NCBI RefSeq assembly: GCF_003259745.1
Contig: NZ_QLMC01000007.1
Location: 238,688 to 302,687, forward strand
Length of the DNA stretch: 64,000 nucleotides
Direction of reading: 5' to 3'
Source of the DNA: Larkinella arboricola
GTDB taxonomy: Bacteria > Bacteroidota > Bacteroidia > Cytophagales > Spirosomataceae
This document shows positions 46,815 to 54,539 of the stretch, piece after piece. A program made the position numbers and the translations under genes. How positions within the stretch are numbered: the first letter of the stretch is position 1; each line of letters starts with the position of its first letter. A model generated the notes under the pieces. It did not search any database, was not told the origin of the DNA, and was given only the letters and a program-made list of their open reading frames with translations.

Positions 46815-48077
46815 TTACGTTTTCTGCTTTTTCTTTTTGGCAGCCGGGAACAGAATGTTGTTCAGGATCAGGCGGTAACCGGCGGAGTTGGGGTGCAGAT
46901 TGAGGTCCGTTGGCTCCTCATTGATTTCGTGCCGGTAGTCTTCCGGATCGTGGCCGCCATAGAACGTAAAAAAGCCTTTGCCGTACGGCGCGTGAATGTA
47001 CCGGGCTTCGTTAGCGGCCCGGTTTTCGGCCAGCACCACCACTTCCGGCTTGATGAGTCCTTTCTTGAAAGCCGTCGTTTGCCCCATGAATCCCTTTATA
47101 ATGTTCATGTGGTTTTGCGTGAGCATGGTCGGAATGGGGTCCCATTTGGCCGAGAACTGAAAGAGCGTAAAGTAGTCGTTCTGTTCGATCAGGCCGCGTT
47201 CTTCGGGCTGGTTATCGATGTTGGAAAACTCGATCTGGTAGGGATTAATGTAGACCTGAAAGTTGCGGAAGGCCAGCGTCTGGCTGTAATCCAGCTTGCT
47301 GTTGGCCGCCGGATCGGCCGCGTCGCCGTCGTAAATTGATTCGGCAATGTCGGTATTCTGCGTGGCCAGTGCAATGTCGTAGGTGTCCGTAGCGTTACAC
47401 ATGGCGAACATGTAACCGCCCCCGAGGCAGTAATCCCGGATTTTATTGACCACGTTCCGTTTCAGTTCCGACACTTTGTTCAGGCCGTATTTTTTGGCGA
47501 TCAGTTCGGCTTCCCGTTTCTGGGCCTGGTACCAGGGCTGATCGCGAAACTGAAAAAACTTACCGTATTGGCCCGTAAAATCTTCGTGGTGGAGGTGCAG
47601 CCAGTCATATTGCGCCAGTTTCCCGTCCATTACTTCCTCATCAAAAACCGTTTCGTAGGGAATTTCGGCGTAGGTCATTACGAGGGTTACGGCATCGTCC
47701 CAGGGCTGTTTGGTTTTTGGGGAATAAACGGCCACTTTCGGCGCTTTCTGTAGCTTGACGGCGTCCATGTTGGCATCCGGCGACGACACTTCGGCGATAA
47801 TCTGGTTGCCCTGGGCGTCGGAAATGACCTCGTAGCTAACGCCCCGAATCACCATTTCATTGACGAATCGCTGGTTGTGGGGCATCATAAAACTTCCCCC
47901 CCGGTAATTCAGGAGCCAGTCGATTTCGGTGTCGTACTGCCGTAAAACCCAGTAGGCAATACCGTATGCTTTCAGGTGATTCTTCTGATTCTCATCCATT
48001 GGAATCAGGATTTTCGACGCCAACGTCCGGGTCGTTAATGCCAAAATCAGGATGAGCGGTAGGAGCAGCCTTTTCAT
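46815..48077 (-). CDS. Secreted protein of unknown function (often labelled 'asparagine synthetase B')
   Basis: The 420-residue protein has a signal peptide (KRLLLPLILILALTTRTLAS) and no ATP-PPase or Ntn-glutaminase motif. It resembles Bacteroidota proteins whose database name is asparagine synthetase B, a label not supported by sequence. Visible features are KVAVYSPKTKQPWDDAVTL, LGGGYMFAMCNATDTYDIAL, and YGKGFFTFYGGHDPEDYRHE, which suggest a class-I-amidotransferase-like (flavodoxin-like) fold; a Cys lies in MCNAT but a full triad is not evident. The C-terminus is basic (KKKKQKT). It is monocistronic with a clear terminator. Confidence 0.7.
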   Translation of the reverse strand: MKRLLLPLILILALTTRTLASKILIPMDENQKNHLKAYGIAYWVLRQYDTEIDWLLNYRGGSFMMPHNQRFVNEMVIRGVSYEVISDAQGNQIIAEVSSPDANMDAVKLQKAPKVAVYSPKTKQPWDDAVTLVMTYAEIPYETVFDEEVMDGKLAQYDWLHLHHEDFTGQYGKFFQFRDQPWYQAQKREAELIAKKYGLNKVSELKRNVVNKIRDYCLGGGYMFAMCNATDTYDIALATQNTDIAESIYDGDAADPAANSKLDYSQTLAFRNFQVYINPYQIEFSNIDNQPEERGLIEQNDYFTLFQFSAKWDPIPTMLTQNHMNIIKGFMGQTTAFKKGLIKPEVVVLAENRAANEARYIHAPYGKGFFTFYGGHDPEDYRHEINEEPTDLNLHPNSAGYRLILNNILFPAAKKKKQKT

Positions 48078-48254
48078 CGGTAACGTATTTATAGCTGATT
48101 TGAGTAGTTTTGTAACTACACCAATTTAACGAAGATAAGCAATTTTTATGCTAAATGGTTTTCAGGCCAGAGCAAACGGGAGTGGAAAGATAAGATGATT
48201 TTCAGACCGGTTGCTTCGTACTCCTGATTGCCTTCTGCCTTAACCGTGTACTTT

Positions 48255-49493
48255 ATGAATCTGCTCGAAAACACGCGCGAAGGGTTACGGTCGATTATTT
48301 CCAACCGCCTGCGAACCATTCTGACCTCGCTGATCATCGCCATTGGTATAACCTCGCTGGTGGGCATTCTGACGGCCATTGACGGGTTGCAGAGTTCGGT
48401 GGACAACAGTTTTGCCGGTCTGGGTGCCAATACATTTGACATCGAAGGCCCGCAGGATTACCGACGGTTTGGCGGGCGGGCCGAAAAACGCGTTCCGCCG
48501 ATTGATTATCACCAGGCGATGACGTTTAAACGGCGGTTCCAGCAGGGCGAAAATGTGTCGGTGTATGCCTCTGTGACGGGTGCGGCTCAGGTAAAATATG
48601 CTTCGAAAAAAACCAACCCCAATGTTCAGTTGATTGGGGTCGATGACAGTTATCTGTCCATTAAGGCGATGAAACTGCAATCGGGCCGCAATTTCTCGCC
48701 GACCGACCTGGAAAATTCGTTGAATGTTACCGTTATCGGTAGTGAAGTGGCGTCGACGCTGTTTGACCGCAACCAGAATCCGCTGAACAAAGAAATCAAC
48801 GTGCTGGGCGGCAAATACAAGGTGATTGGTGTGCTGGAGAAAAAAGGCGGTTTTTCGGGCGGGGACGACGATCGGCTGGTACTGGTGCCGCTGGAAAACG
48901 CCCGGGCGATGGCCGCGAACCGGACGCTGACCTTCAATATTACGGGTTCGGTTCCCAACATGAAAGACGCCGAAACGGCGGTGGAAGAAGCCCGGGGGCT
49001 GATGCGCCAGATCCGGCGCGATGTGCTGGGGCGGCCGGATACGTTTGAGATCAGACGAGCCGACGAACTCGCGAAAGACTTTGAAAACATTTCCGGTTAC
49101 CTGCGGATCGGCGGTTTTGGCATCGGGTTTATTACGCTGCTGGGCGCTTCGATTGCGCTCATGAACATTATGATGGTGTCGGTGACGGAACGAACCCGGG
49201 AAATTGGCATCCGGAAGTCGCTGGGGGCCACGCCCCGACGCATTCGGGAGCAATTTCTGATTGAAGCGATTGTGATCTGCATTATCGGCGGTTTGGGTGG
49301 AATTGTTCTCGGTATTGGAATTGGAAACCTGATTTCGACGGTGGTGAGTCAGGGGAATGGTAACTTTGTTGTGCCCTGGTTCTGGATGGTGGTGGGAATT
49401 CTGGTTTGTGTAGCAGTAGGTTTATTCTCAGGAATTTATCCGGCGTATAAGGCGTCCCGGCTGGATCCGATCGAAGCCTTGCGGTATGAGTAG
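48255..49493 (+). CDS. MacB/FtsX-type ABC transporter permease
   Basis: The ATG at 48255 is preferred over an upstream TTG because the protein then starts NLLENTREGLRSIISNRLRT, the usual N-terminus. The 412-residue protein has one membrane helix near residue 25, a periplasmic MacB-PCD domain (about 45-250), and three C-terminal helices with the FtsX signature MMVSVTERTREIGIRKSLGA and a final YPAYKASRLDPIEALRYE. It should form a mechanotransmission-type exporter with a separate ATPase, which is not encoded nearby. Substrate is unknown. Confidence 0.92.
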   Translation: MNLLENTREGLRSIISNRLRTILTSLIIAIGITSLVGILTAIDGLQSSVDNSFAGLGANTFDIEGPQDYRRFGGRAEKRVPPIDYHQAMTFKRRFQQGENVSVYASVTGAAQVKYASKKTNPNVQLIGVDDSYLSIKAMKLQSGRNFSPTDLENSLNVTVIGSEVASTLFDRNQNPLNKEINVLGGKYKVIGVLEKKGGFSGGDDDRLVLVPLENARAMAANRTLTFNITGSVPNMKDAETAVEEARGLMRQIRRDVLGRPDTFEIRRADELAKDFENISGYLRIGGFGIGFITLLGASIALMNIMMVSVTERTREIGIRKSLGATPRRIREQFLIEAIVICIIGGLGGIVLGIGIGNLISTVVSQGNGNFVVPWFWMVVGILVCVAVGLFSGIYPAYKASRLDPIEALRYE

Positions 49494-49538
49494 CCTGCTC
49501 TAATGGATGTTCTTTTACGAAAATATACGGTTTTTTAG

Positions 49539-51200
49539 TCAGCAGGATTTGCAAAACCGTCCCAGATTCTTACTTTTGCACCCACGTTCGCTGAGCGACG
49601 CGCCGTAGTAATGCCGGGATGGCGGAATCGGTAGACGCGTTGGTCTCAAACACCAATGTCTGCAAGGGCATGCCGGTTCGAGTCCGGCTCCCGGTACCAA
49701 ACAGGACAGGTCACCCAATCGGGTGGCCTTTTCTTGTTTATTGACTTCTAAAGTGCCTGGTTCAGAGGTGATTAGCTCCACAAAATAATTCATTTCTGTG
49801 GTTCGATAAATTTTGTCCTCATAAATCAACTTTCCCGGAAATATCGAACCAATGATTTTTTGCTTTACTTCCAGGGGTGATTCGCTATAGTATTTACCTG
49901 GATTGCCCAAAAGGGTACAGCCGTATTTCAAATAACGGTTGAAACTGTCATCCTGATTCTCTAAAAAAGTAAGCTGTGCCTTAATCTCGTGAGCTTCCTC
50001 TTCATACTGCTGTTTCTTTCTCCGGTATGTGTTGCGATCAATGTCATTGTCCATGTATTTATCCTCTAACGATGAAAGCCTTTTGTTAACTAGTTCGATC
50101 TGTTCGGTTAGGCGCTTTGTCTCACTCTCTCGTTTTGCGTCATCTGTTCCAAACACATCTTTCAGGATTTCATAGTATAGATTCATGACTTCTTCAGGCA
50201 CCGACATTCGATCAAGAAATAGAGCAAAGTCCCGATTAGCCTCATCGGCTCGGAATCGTTCTTTGCATCCATGTTGACAATGGTAGTAATGGTGAATACT
50301 GCCATTACGGCTACGCGATCCACTCCCTGTGAGCTTGTGTCCACATTCTTTACATTGGAGAAACCCACGTAGTAGCAATTCATCGCAGCGAGTATTATTA
50401 ATCGAAATAGCCTTTCGTTTACCATTCAGTATATCCTGTACTTGTTTGAAGGTTTCTTCCGAAACTAATGGGATATGCCTGCCGATAAATGTCTCCTCTT
50501 TCTCGTCTTTCCAAGCAGCTAAGACGATTTTTCCTGTGTAAAAAGGGTTTCTTAGTGTGTCAAGAAAATTGCTTTTGCTACATATTAGTCCTCTTTTTCG
50601 GGCTGTTAATCTAACTTCCTCAGCCGTGTAGATTCCTTTTGCAAAGTTTTCAAATGCTTCCTTGACAAGGGGGCCTGATTTGTCATCTATTTCGATTTCT
50701 TTTGTTAACGGATTGTTCCGATAACCAATGGGAGCCCTCCAAGGCCAACGCCCCTCACGGACAGCCTGACGCATTCCTCGTTTGGTGTTGAGTCCGCGAC
50801 GTTCATTATCCACTTGTCCTAAGGCAAAATTGATGACGTAGGGCAAAAGGGCTTCTGGAGTATTCAGTTCGATATTGTTTTCCAGGGTTCTGAACTCAAT
50901 GTTCCAAGCTCTAAAACGCTGAATCATTGATAAGCTATCCTGTAGATTTCGGGAGAAACGATCTGCACGAACGCACAAAAACATATCCGGTTTGATTCGC
51001 TTGGTTTGTATATCATTCAGGAAGCGTTGGAATTCCGGACGCTTAAAATCTTTTGCTGAATGGTCATCCTGATAATGGCCAACAACTTCAATTCTATTCT
51101 GAGAACAGTATCTACGTAAACGAGCTTCCTGATCTTGTAAGCTGAATCCGTTTTCTCTCTGTTCATCTGTTGATACTCTTGTATAGATGACCGCTTTCAT
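49539..51200 (-). CDS. Large serine recombinase (integrase) reading through tRNA-Leu
   Basis: The 553-residue frame has the serine-recombinase catalytic domain (AVIYTRVSTDEQ, nucleophile Ser10; then CVRADRFSRN), the 'Recombinase' DNA-binding domain (GYRNNPLTKEIEID, about 155-265), a zinc ribbon (Cys283, Cys286, Cys308, Cys312), and a coiled coil at about 355-415. It should integrate or excise the element. Residues about 489-551 are encoded antisense to the tRNA-Leu terminator, the tRNA (residues 501-529, GAGLEPACPCRH) and its promoter, so the C-terminus is made from host DNA; the native end is probably near residue 485. Start overlaps the small upstream ORF by 38 bases. Confidence 0.9.
   Translation of the reverse strand: MKAVIYTRVSTDEQRENGFSLQDQEARLRRYCSQNRIEVVGHYQDDHSAKDFKRPEFQRFLNDIQTKRIKPDMFLCVRADRFSRNLQDSLSMIQRFRAWNIEFRTLENNIELNTPEALLPYVINFALGQVDNERRGLNTKRGMRQAVREGRWPWRAPIGYRNNPLTKEIEIDDKSGPLVKEAFENFAKGIYTAEEVRLTARKRGLICSKSNFLDTLRNPFYTGKIVLAAWKDEKEETFIGRHIPLVSEETFKQVQDILNGKRKAISINNTRCDELLLRGFLQCKECGHKLTGSGSRSRNGSIHHYYHCQHGCKERFRADEANRDFALFLDRMSVPEEVMNLYYEILKDVFGTDDAKRESETKRLTEQIELVNKRLSSLEDKYMDNDIDRNTYRRKKQQYEEEAHEIKAQLTFLENQDDSFNRYLKYGCTLLGNPGKYYSESPLEVKQKIIGSIFPGKLIYEDKIYRTTEMNYFVELITSEPGTLEVNKQEKATRLGDLSCLVPGAGLEPACPCRHWCLRPTRLPIPPSRHYYGASLSERGCKSKNLGRFCKSC
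49548..49578 (+). promoter_or_regulatory. Promoter of tRNA-Leu
   Basis: TTTG (49548-49551), 19 bases, then TACTTTTG (49571-49578): a full match to the Bacteroidota -33/-7 consensus. The start of transcription would be near 49585, about 28 bases before the mature tRNA. Confidence 0.75.
49613..49699 (+). tRNA. tRNA-Leu (anticodon CAA)
   Basis: An 87-nt type II tRNA with encoded CCA: acceptor GCCGGGA pairs with TCCCGGT (one G-T), the anticodon stem TTGGT/ACCAA closes CTCAAAC with anticodon CAA, a long variable arm follows, and the T-arm has GTTCGAGTC. Promoter and terminator are both intact, so it should be functional. It marks the boundary to the AT-rich element and is read antisense within the recombinase frame. 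Confidence 0.95.
49708..49738 (+). terminator. Terminator of tRNA-Leu
   Basis: GGTCACCC, loop aatc, GGGTGGCC (one G-T pair) and then TTTTCTTG. It lies nine bases after the CCA end and inside the antisense recombinase frame. Confidence 0.8.
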
Positions 51201-51381
51201 TTTCTTTATTTTTAAATGCCTGATGTTCTATTTCTGCTAGTTTATAAAGTAAGTCCGTAAGTCGCTTGACCTGTTCTGGACTGTATTTATTCTCACTCTT
51301 ATTTAAGGTTCTTTCGCATTGCTTTACCGTTAACACTGTATTAAAACGAGGTACCAGCGTCCGGGGCTTCCGGTTAGCCAG
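51163..51381 (-). CDS. Small basic ORF overlapping the recombinase start; possible directionality factor
   Basis: A 72-codon minus-strand frame reads NRKPRTLVPRFNTVLTVKQC, then ERTLNKSENKYSPEQVKRLT and DLLYKLAEIEHQAFKNKE, and ends at 51163, overlapping the recombinase start by 38 bases. The composition is clearly protein-like. No ATG is in frame: candidates are GTG at 51336 (57 residues) or CTG at 51381. An in-frame TGA at 51382-51384 precedes it in a TTGA-repeat, and an ATG at 51436 overlapping the MerR-gene stop is in another frame, so the 5' end may be damaged. A small basic protein just ahead of a recombinase could be its excision factor; this is inference. Confidence 0.5.
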   Translation of the reverse strand: MANRKPRTLVPRFNTVLTVKQCERTLNKSENKYSPEQVKRLTDLLYKLAEIEHQAFKNKENESGHLYKSINR

Positions 51382-51428
51382 TCAATCAATCAATGGTCTG
51401 GGGTGTCCAGTACCTTTTCTACAATTTA

Positions 51429-52295
51429 TTACTCATTTTCTAGTCTTACTTTGGTGGTCTTCTTAAAGGCAGCCTTTTTACCCCCGTTTGTCGTGTACGA
51501 AATAGATTCGTACCTGCCTTCTATCAAGTGTTCTGCTAATCGAAGTACATCCTTGACTTGCCCTGAAGATGTCAACTCGAACATTACAGGCTTACCTTTT
51601 TTTAATTGAACTGAAACTGAGGTAAGCTCTTCGTTATGAAGGTGTTCTATTAGTTCCGCTTCGTTTTTATTCAGTGCATGACTGAGCATGATACTATCAA
51701 ATTTGCCTAGTGCTAGAATCTTACTCAGTATTTCGCTTAAAGAAACTTGAATAAAAAAGTCCCAATCGCGGCTAGGATCTGGTATGAACAGGTACTCTCC
51801 GTGCCCCCACATCTCTTTGCAAGTTCCATCCTTATAGATTCGTAATGCCAAAGCGGACTTCTTAAGCATGCTTGACACCAGTAACCGCCCAAACTCTTCA
51901 TGAGTAGTCTCATCATTGGGCGTAGAGTAATATGACTTTTCCTGTTCAGTCATTGTGTCTTCCAAGTGAGCAGGCTCTTCGGGTATTCCATAGGCGGTTC
52001 TGATCGCGTTAACTACTTTCTGATGAGAGACGCCCATTTCGGTTAATTCCTGCAGCATATGCATCCAAACGTATTCAGCAAAACTGAATCGCCGCCATTT
52101 ACTTACTTCATCTCGTTTAGTTAGTAATAACCCTTGCTTGTCCCAATAATTGACCACATGATATTTCTGGTCATCTAAATAACTGATGGTGTACTTCTTA
52201 TCTGTCACTATAGTTAAAAACTCTTCGCTGAGTTCAAAACCTTCCAAATAGTTCTCTTGGGTCCACCTGCCGATATACTTCTTAAACTCTTCCAT
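51429..52295 (-). CDS. MerR-like DNA-binding protein with novel C-terminal domain
   Basis: The start at 52295 gives 288 residues; an ATG at 52343 adds 16 residues and would cover the inverted repeat. Residues about 35-105 have the MerR layout: YHVVNYWDKQGLLLTK, then KWRRFSFAEYVWMHMLQELT and EMGVSHQKVVNAIR, i.e. two helix-turn-helix-type segments with the W-x-x-x-G-L-L core. The remaining 180 residues are not a known effector domain. It probably regulates its own promoter and the downstream small ORF and recombinase, which lie on the same strand with little spacing. Confidence 0.7.
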   Translation of the reverse strand: MEEFKKYIGRWTQENYLEGFELSEEFLTIVTDKKYTISYLDDQKYHVVNYWDKQGLLLTKRDEVSKWRRFSFAEYVWMHMLQELTEMGVSHQKVVNAIRTAYGIPEEPAHLEDTMTEQEKSYYSTPNDETTHEEFGRLLVSSMLKKSALALRIYKDGTCKEMWGHGEYLFIPDPSRDWDFFIQVSLSEILSKILALGKFDSIMLSHALNKNEAELIEHLHNEELTSVSVQLKKGKPVMFELTSSGQVKDVLRLAEHLIEGRYESISYTTNGGKKAAFKKTTKVRLENE

Positions 52296-52315
52296 AATTA
52301 AATCCTTTAAAGTTA

Positions 52316-52341
52316 GAACCTTTATTAACTTTGAAAGGTTC
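52316..52341. promoter_or_regulatory. Operator-like inverted repeat upstream of the MerR-like gene
   Basis: GAACCTTT (52316-52323) and AAAGGTTC (52334-52341) form a perfect 8-bp inverted repeat with a 10-base A/T spacer, 21 bases upstream of the start at 52295. ACCTT...AAGGT dyads are common MerR-family operators. Confidence 0.5.
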
Positions 52342-52578
52342 AAATTATAGACAATATTTAATATTAGGATACGCTTGGATTAGTATAGTAGACTTTTGCA
52401 TTTTACAACCTTGATAGCGCTTAGAAGGATTGAAGCGGGATAATATCATTTAAGGCGGTATCAGCCACTAGATTTAAATACTACTACCAAGTGACTCGAC
52501 ATTTATGGTTAGGTTGCAAATAAGCAAATATCTTCCATGATGTATTAATTAACTGATAACTAATAAGGTACAGATATT

Positions 52579-54021
52579 ATGAATACTCTAATGTTGCCAC
52601 AAAATCTCAATATTGAGCAAATTTTAGTGGACTATCCACCTAATTTCACGTATCATCCTGATGAGTTTCGTTACCTGATCGGTTTGGTCATTGAACTACC
52701 TAGTTCGAATAAAGGTCTTTTTGACAGCCATGAATATCCGTATACTTACTTATACTCACAGCTACTTAAGAGAGTAGTTTGGGATTACCAGTATCACTTG
52801 CAGTATTTGGTTAAGGTGGGGGTTTTAGAAACAGATGGATATTATTCAAATACGATTAATCGAAAGTCAAAAGGGTATCGGTTAACGGCTGAATACCGTA
52901 CACCCGTGCAAATCACAGAAATCTCTGCTTCTAAATTGGTAAAACGAATAGAACGGCAGACGACGAATAGGAATAGCCCTGCAATAGAACTCTATCCTGA
53001 TCTTGTCAAATGGTTCGATGAAATAGAGGCTGATGAAGAAAAGGCTCATCAAATAAGGGCCCAGCTCTACCAGGAGAACACTACGAAGGGAACTAGACGA
53101 GAAATTGAAGTGGCTAATCTAAAGGATGCTTCTTATCAATATATGATTGAACCCTTCGTAAGCAGACGGTATAAGTTTATAGTGGATGATTCAGGCAAAC
53201 GATTTCACTCCAACCTCACGAACCTAAAAAGTGAGTTTCGGTCTTGTTTGACTTACCAGGGGCAACCCCTAGTATCAATTGACTTATGCAATTCTCAGCC
53301 CTTTTTAGCATCAATACTGTTCACTCCTCACTTCTACTCACCAGTTGCAGATGACGAGCGGTTAACGATTAATCAGCTATCAGAGAAAAGTCAGGTATTA
53401 CTACAGCCAGTCATTGAAGAAGTAATGCAGTATTTAGTAACCCATAATACGAGAGATACTGTATTCCCTACTCTGTCTCTCTCCTTCTCCACCCCTGGGG
53501 GGGGGCCTCTACTCCCTATGTGCGGGAAATTGGAAGAAAAAACAGGACAGATAGATGAATTTTTGATGTATTCCTACTTAGTAGAAACAGGGCAGTATTA
53601 TGAATATATGCAATCTCGCATTAAACGAGCGAATGGAGAGGCTGATTTGACCCGTAATGAAGTGAAAGAGACTACGCTGACAACCTTTTTTGCCAATCCC
53701 AAGGATGATCGGCAATACTTCAAAATGCATCGTGAAGCCTTTTGTCAAGTCTTTCCAATGGTTTATGGGTTATTTTCGCTGTTGAAATCAAAGCAGTATA
53801 GCACGTTGGCCATCTTACTCCAGAATATCGAGGCTATATTGTTTTTAGATCACATTGCCAACCGTATCTCTTGTGAGCGACCCGAGTTGCCCATCTTTAC
53901 TTTGCATGATTCCATCGTGACAACTGTTGGTAATGAAGAATATGTGGAAACGGTAATGCAGGAAGAGTTGCAGCGTTTAACAGGTATGAAACCTAGCTTC
54001 AAACGAGAGTACTGGAAATAA
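52579..54021 (+). CDS. Polymerase-like protein of the family-A DNA pol / T7 RNA pol superfamily
   Basis: No name is assigned, but the 480-residue protein carries three ordered palm motifs. Motif A is LVSIDLCNSQPF with Asp235. Motif B (O helix) is R359-N-E-V-K363-E-T-T-L367-T-T-F-F371, the R-x3-K-x3-[FLM]-x3-[YF] spacing of Pol I and T7 RNA polymerase. Motif C is TLHDSIVT with His443-Asp444. RFHSNLTNLKSEFR before motif A is also family-like. The TV-Pol group of transposon/phage polymerases is the nearest concept. The first 140 residues may be a DNA-binding head. No exonuclease or primase motif is visible. A G9 run lies at 53497-53505 in frame. Confidence 0.65.
   Translation: MNTLMLPQNLNIEQILVDYPPNFTYHPDEFRYLIGLVIELPSSNKGLFDSHEYPYTYLYSQLLKRVVWDYQYHLQYLVKVGVLETDGYYSNTINRKSKGYRLTAEYRTPVQITEISASKLVKRIERQTTNRNSPAIELYPDLVKWFDEIEADEEKAHQIRAQLYQENTTKGTRREIEVANLKDASYQYMIEPFVSRRYKFIVDDSGKRFHSNLTNLKSEFRSCLTYQGQPLVSIDLCNSQPFLASILFTPHFYSPVADDERLTINQLSEKSQVLLQPVIEEVMQYLVTHNTRDTVFPTLSLSFSTPGGGPLLPMCGKLEEKTGQIDEFLMYSYLVETGQYYEYMQSRIKRANGEADLTRNEVKETTLTTFFANPKDDRQYFKMHREAFCQVFPMVYGLFSLLKSKQYSTLAILLQNIEAILFLDHIANRISCERPELPIFTLHDSIVTTVGNEEYVETVMQEELQRLTGMKPSFKREYWK
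53497..53505 (+). repeat. G9 homopolymer inside the polymerase-like gene
   Basis: Nine consecutive G follow CCCCT in an otherwise AT-rich gene, between motif A and motif B. With nine G the two halves are in frame; a change of one base would cut off motifs B and C. Confidence 0.9.
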
Positions 54022-54320
54022 GGCACATCGTAAGAACACTGGTGTAATCGTTTGCGAAGAAGATAAAAAAGGGTTCCTATCTCTGCTACTTGGAATAAGT
54101 ACTTATGGTGACGTTGGATAATGTGGTTTTTATCGCCTCTGTTGCATTATTATGGTAAAGTTTAAGGGAAGTATATCTCAAAAATAAAACGTCCGTACGG
54201 GGTTAAAAATGACCTTAAATTAAGTGCCGCCTTTGGGTTATTATTCGCTGACTGATAAATTCCTGACCAAAGCGCTTAGATTACAAACAGTCAGATTGTT
54301 GAAAGGAAATAAATTAAGCT
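54022..54320. other. AT-rich intergenic region after the polymerase-like gene
   Basis: No gene or strong terminator was recognised in this stretch; it leads into the promoter at 54321-54351. Confidence 0.35.
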
Positions 54321-54351
54321 TTTCAACCTTGTAATCAATAGTGTATATTTG
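54321..54351 (+). promoter_or_regulatory. Candidate promoter upstream of the large palindrome
   Basis: TATATTTG at 54344-54351 is a full TAnnTTTG -7 box, with TTTC (one mismatch from TTTG) at 54321-54324, exactly 19 bases upstream. Transcription would start near 54358 and run through the palindrome at 54430-54539. Confidence 0.5.
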
Positions 54352-54429
54352 TCTGCAAACCAAAATTAAGTAATAATAGGAGCAGAATCCTTTTGATCAC
54401 ATATAATTAGTGTTGAACTAAGTTCCTGT

Positions 54430-54539
54430 CAATCGAAACCTGAGAAATTTTGTGCACGACGGGGAGCGAAGTCTCAACGCCTACGGCTAGCGTGGGCGTT
54501 GCTTTGCTTTGTCGTGCAGGCTTCTCAGGGCCTCGATTG
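54430..54539. repeat. 110-bp nested imperfect palindrome (possible structured RNA or ssDNA element)
   Basis: Six co-linear arms pair in order: CAATCGA/TCGATTG, CCTGAGAA/TTCTCAGG, TGCACGAC/GTCGTGCA, AGCGAAG/CTTTGCT (one wobble), CAACGCC/GGCGTTG, ACG/CGT, closing on a GCTAG loop. The core is GC-rich against AT-rich surroundings. It could be a folded leader or small RNA, a single-strand DNA recombination or replication site, or a small inserted element. Confidence 0.8.

Noticed and set aside
49613..49699. Peptide GAGLEPACPCRH as a possible conserved protein domain
   Set aside because: This is the familiar translation of a tRNA-gene 3' half read antisense, not a protein domain.
51266..51466. 66-codon hydrophobic plus-strand ORF opposite the small recombinase-adjacent ORF
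   Set aside because: The minus-strand frame has better protein-like composition and gene context; the plus frame has no motif.
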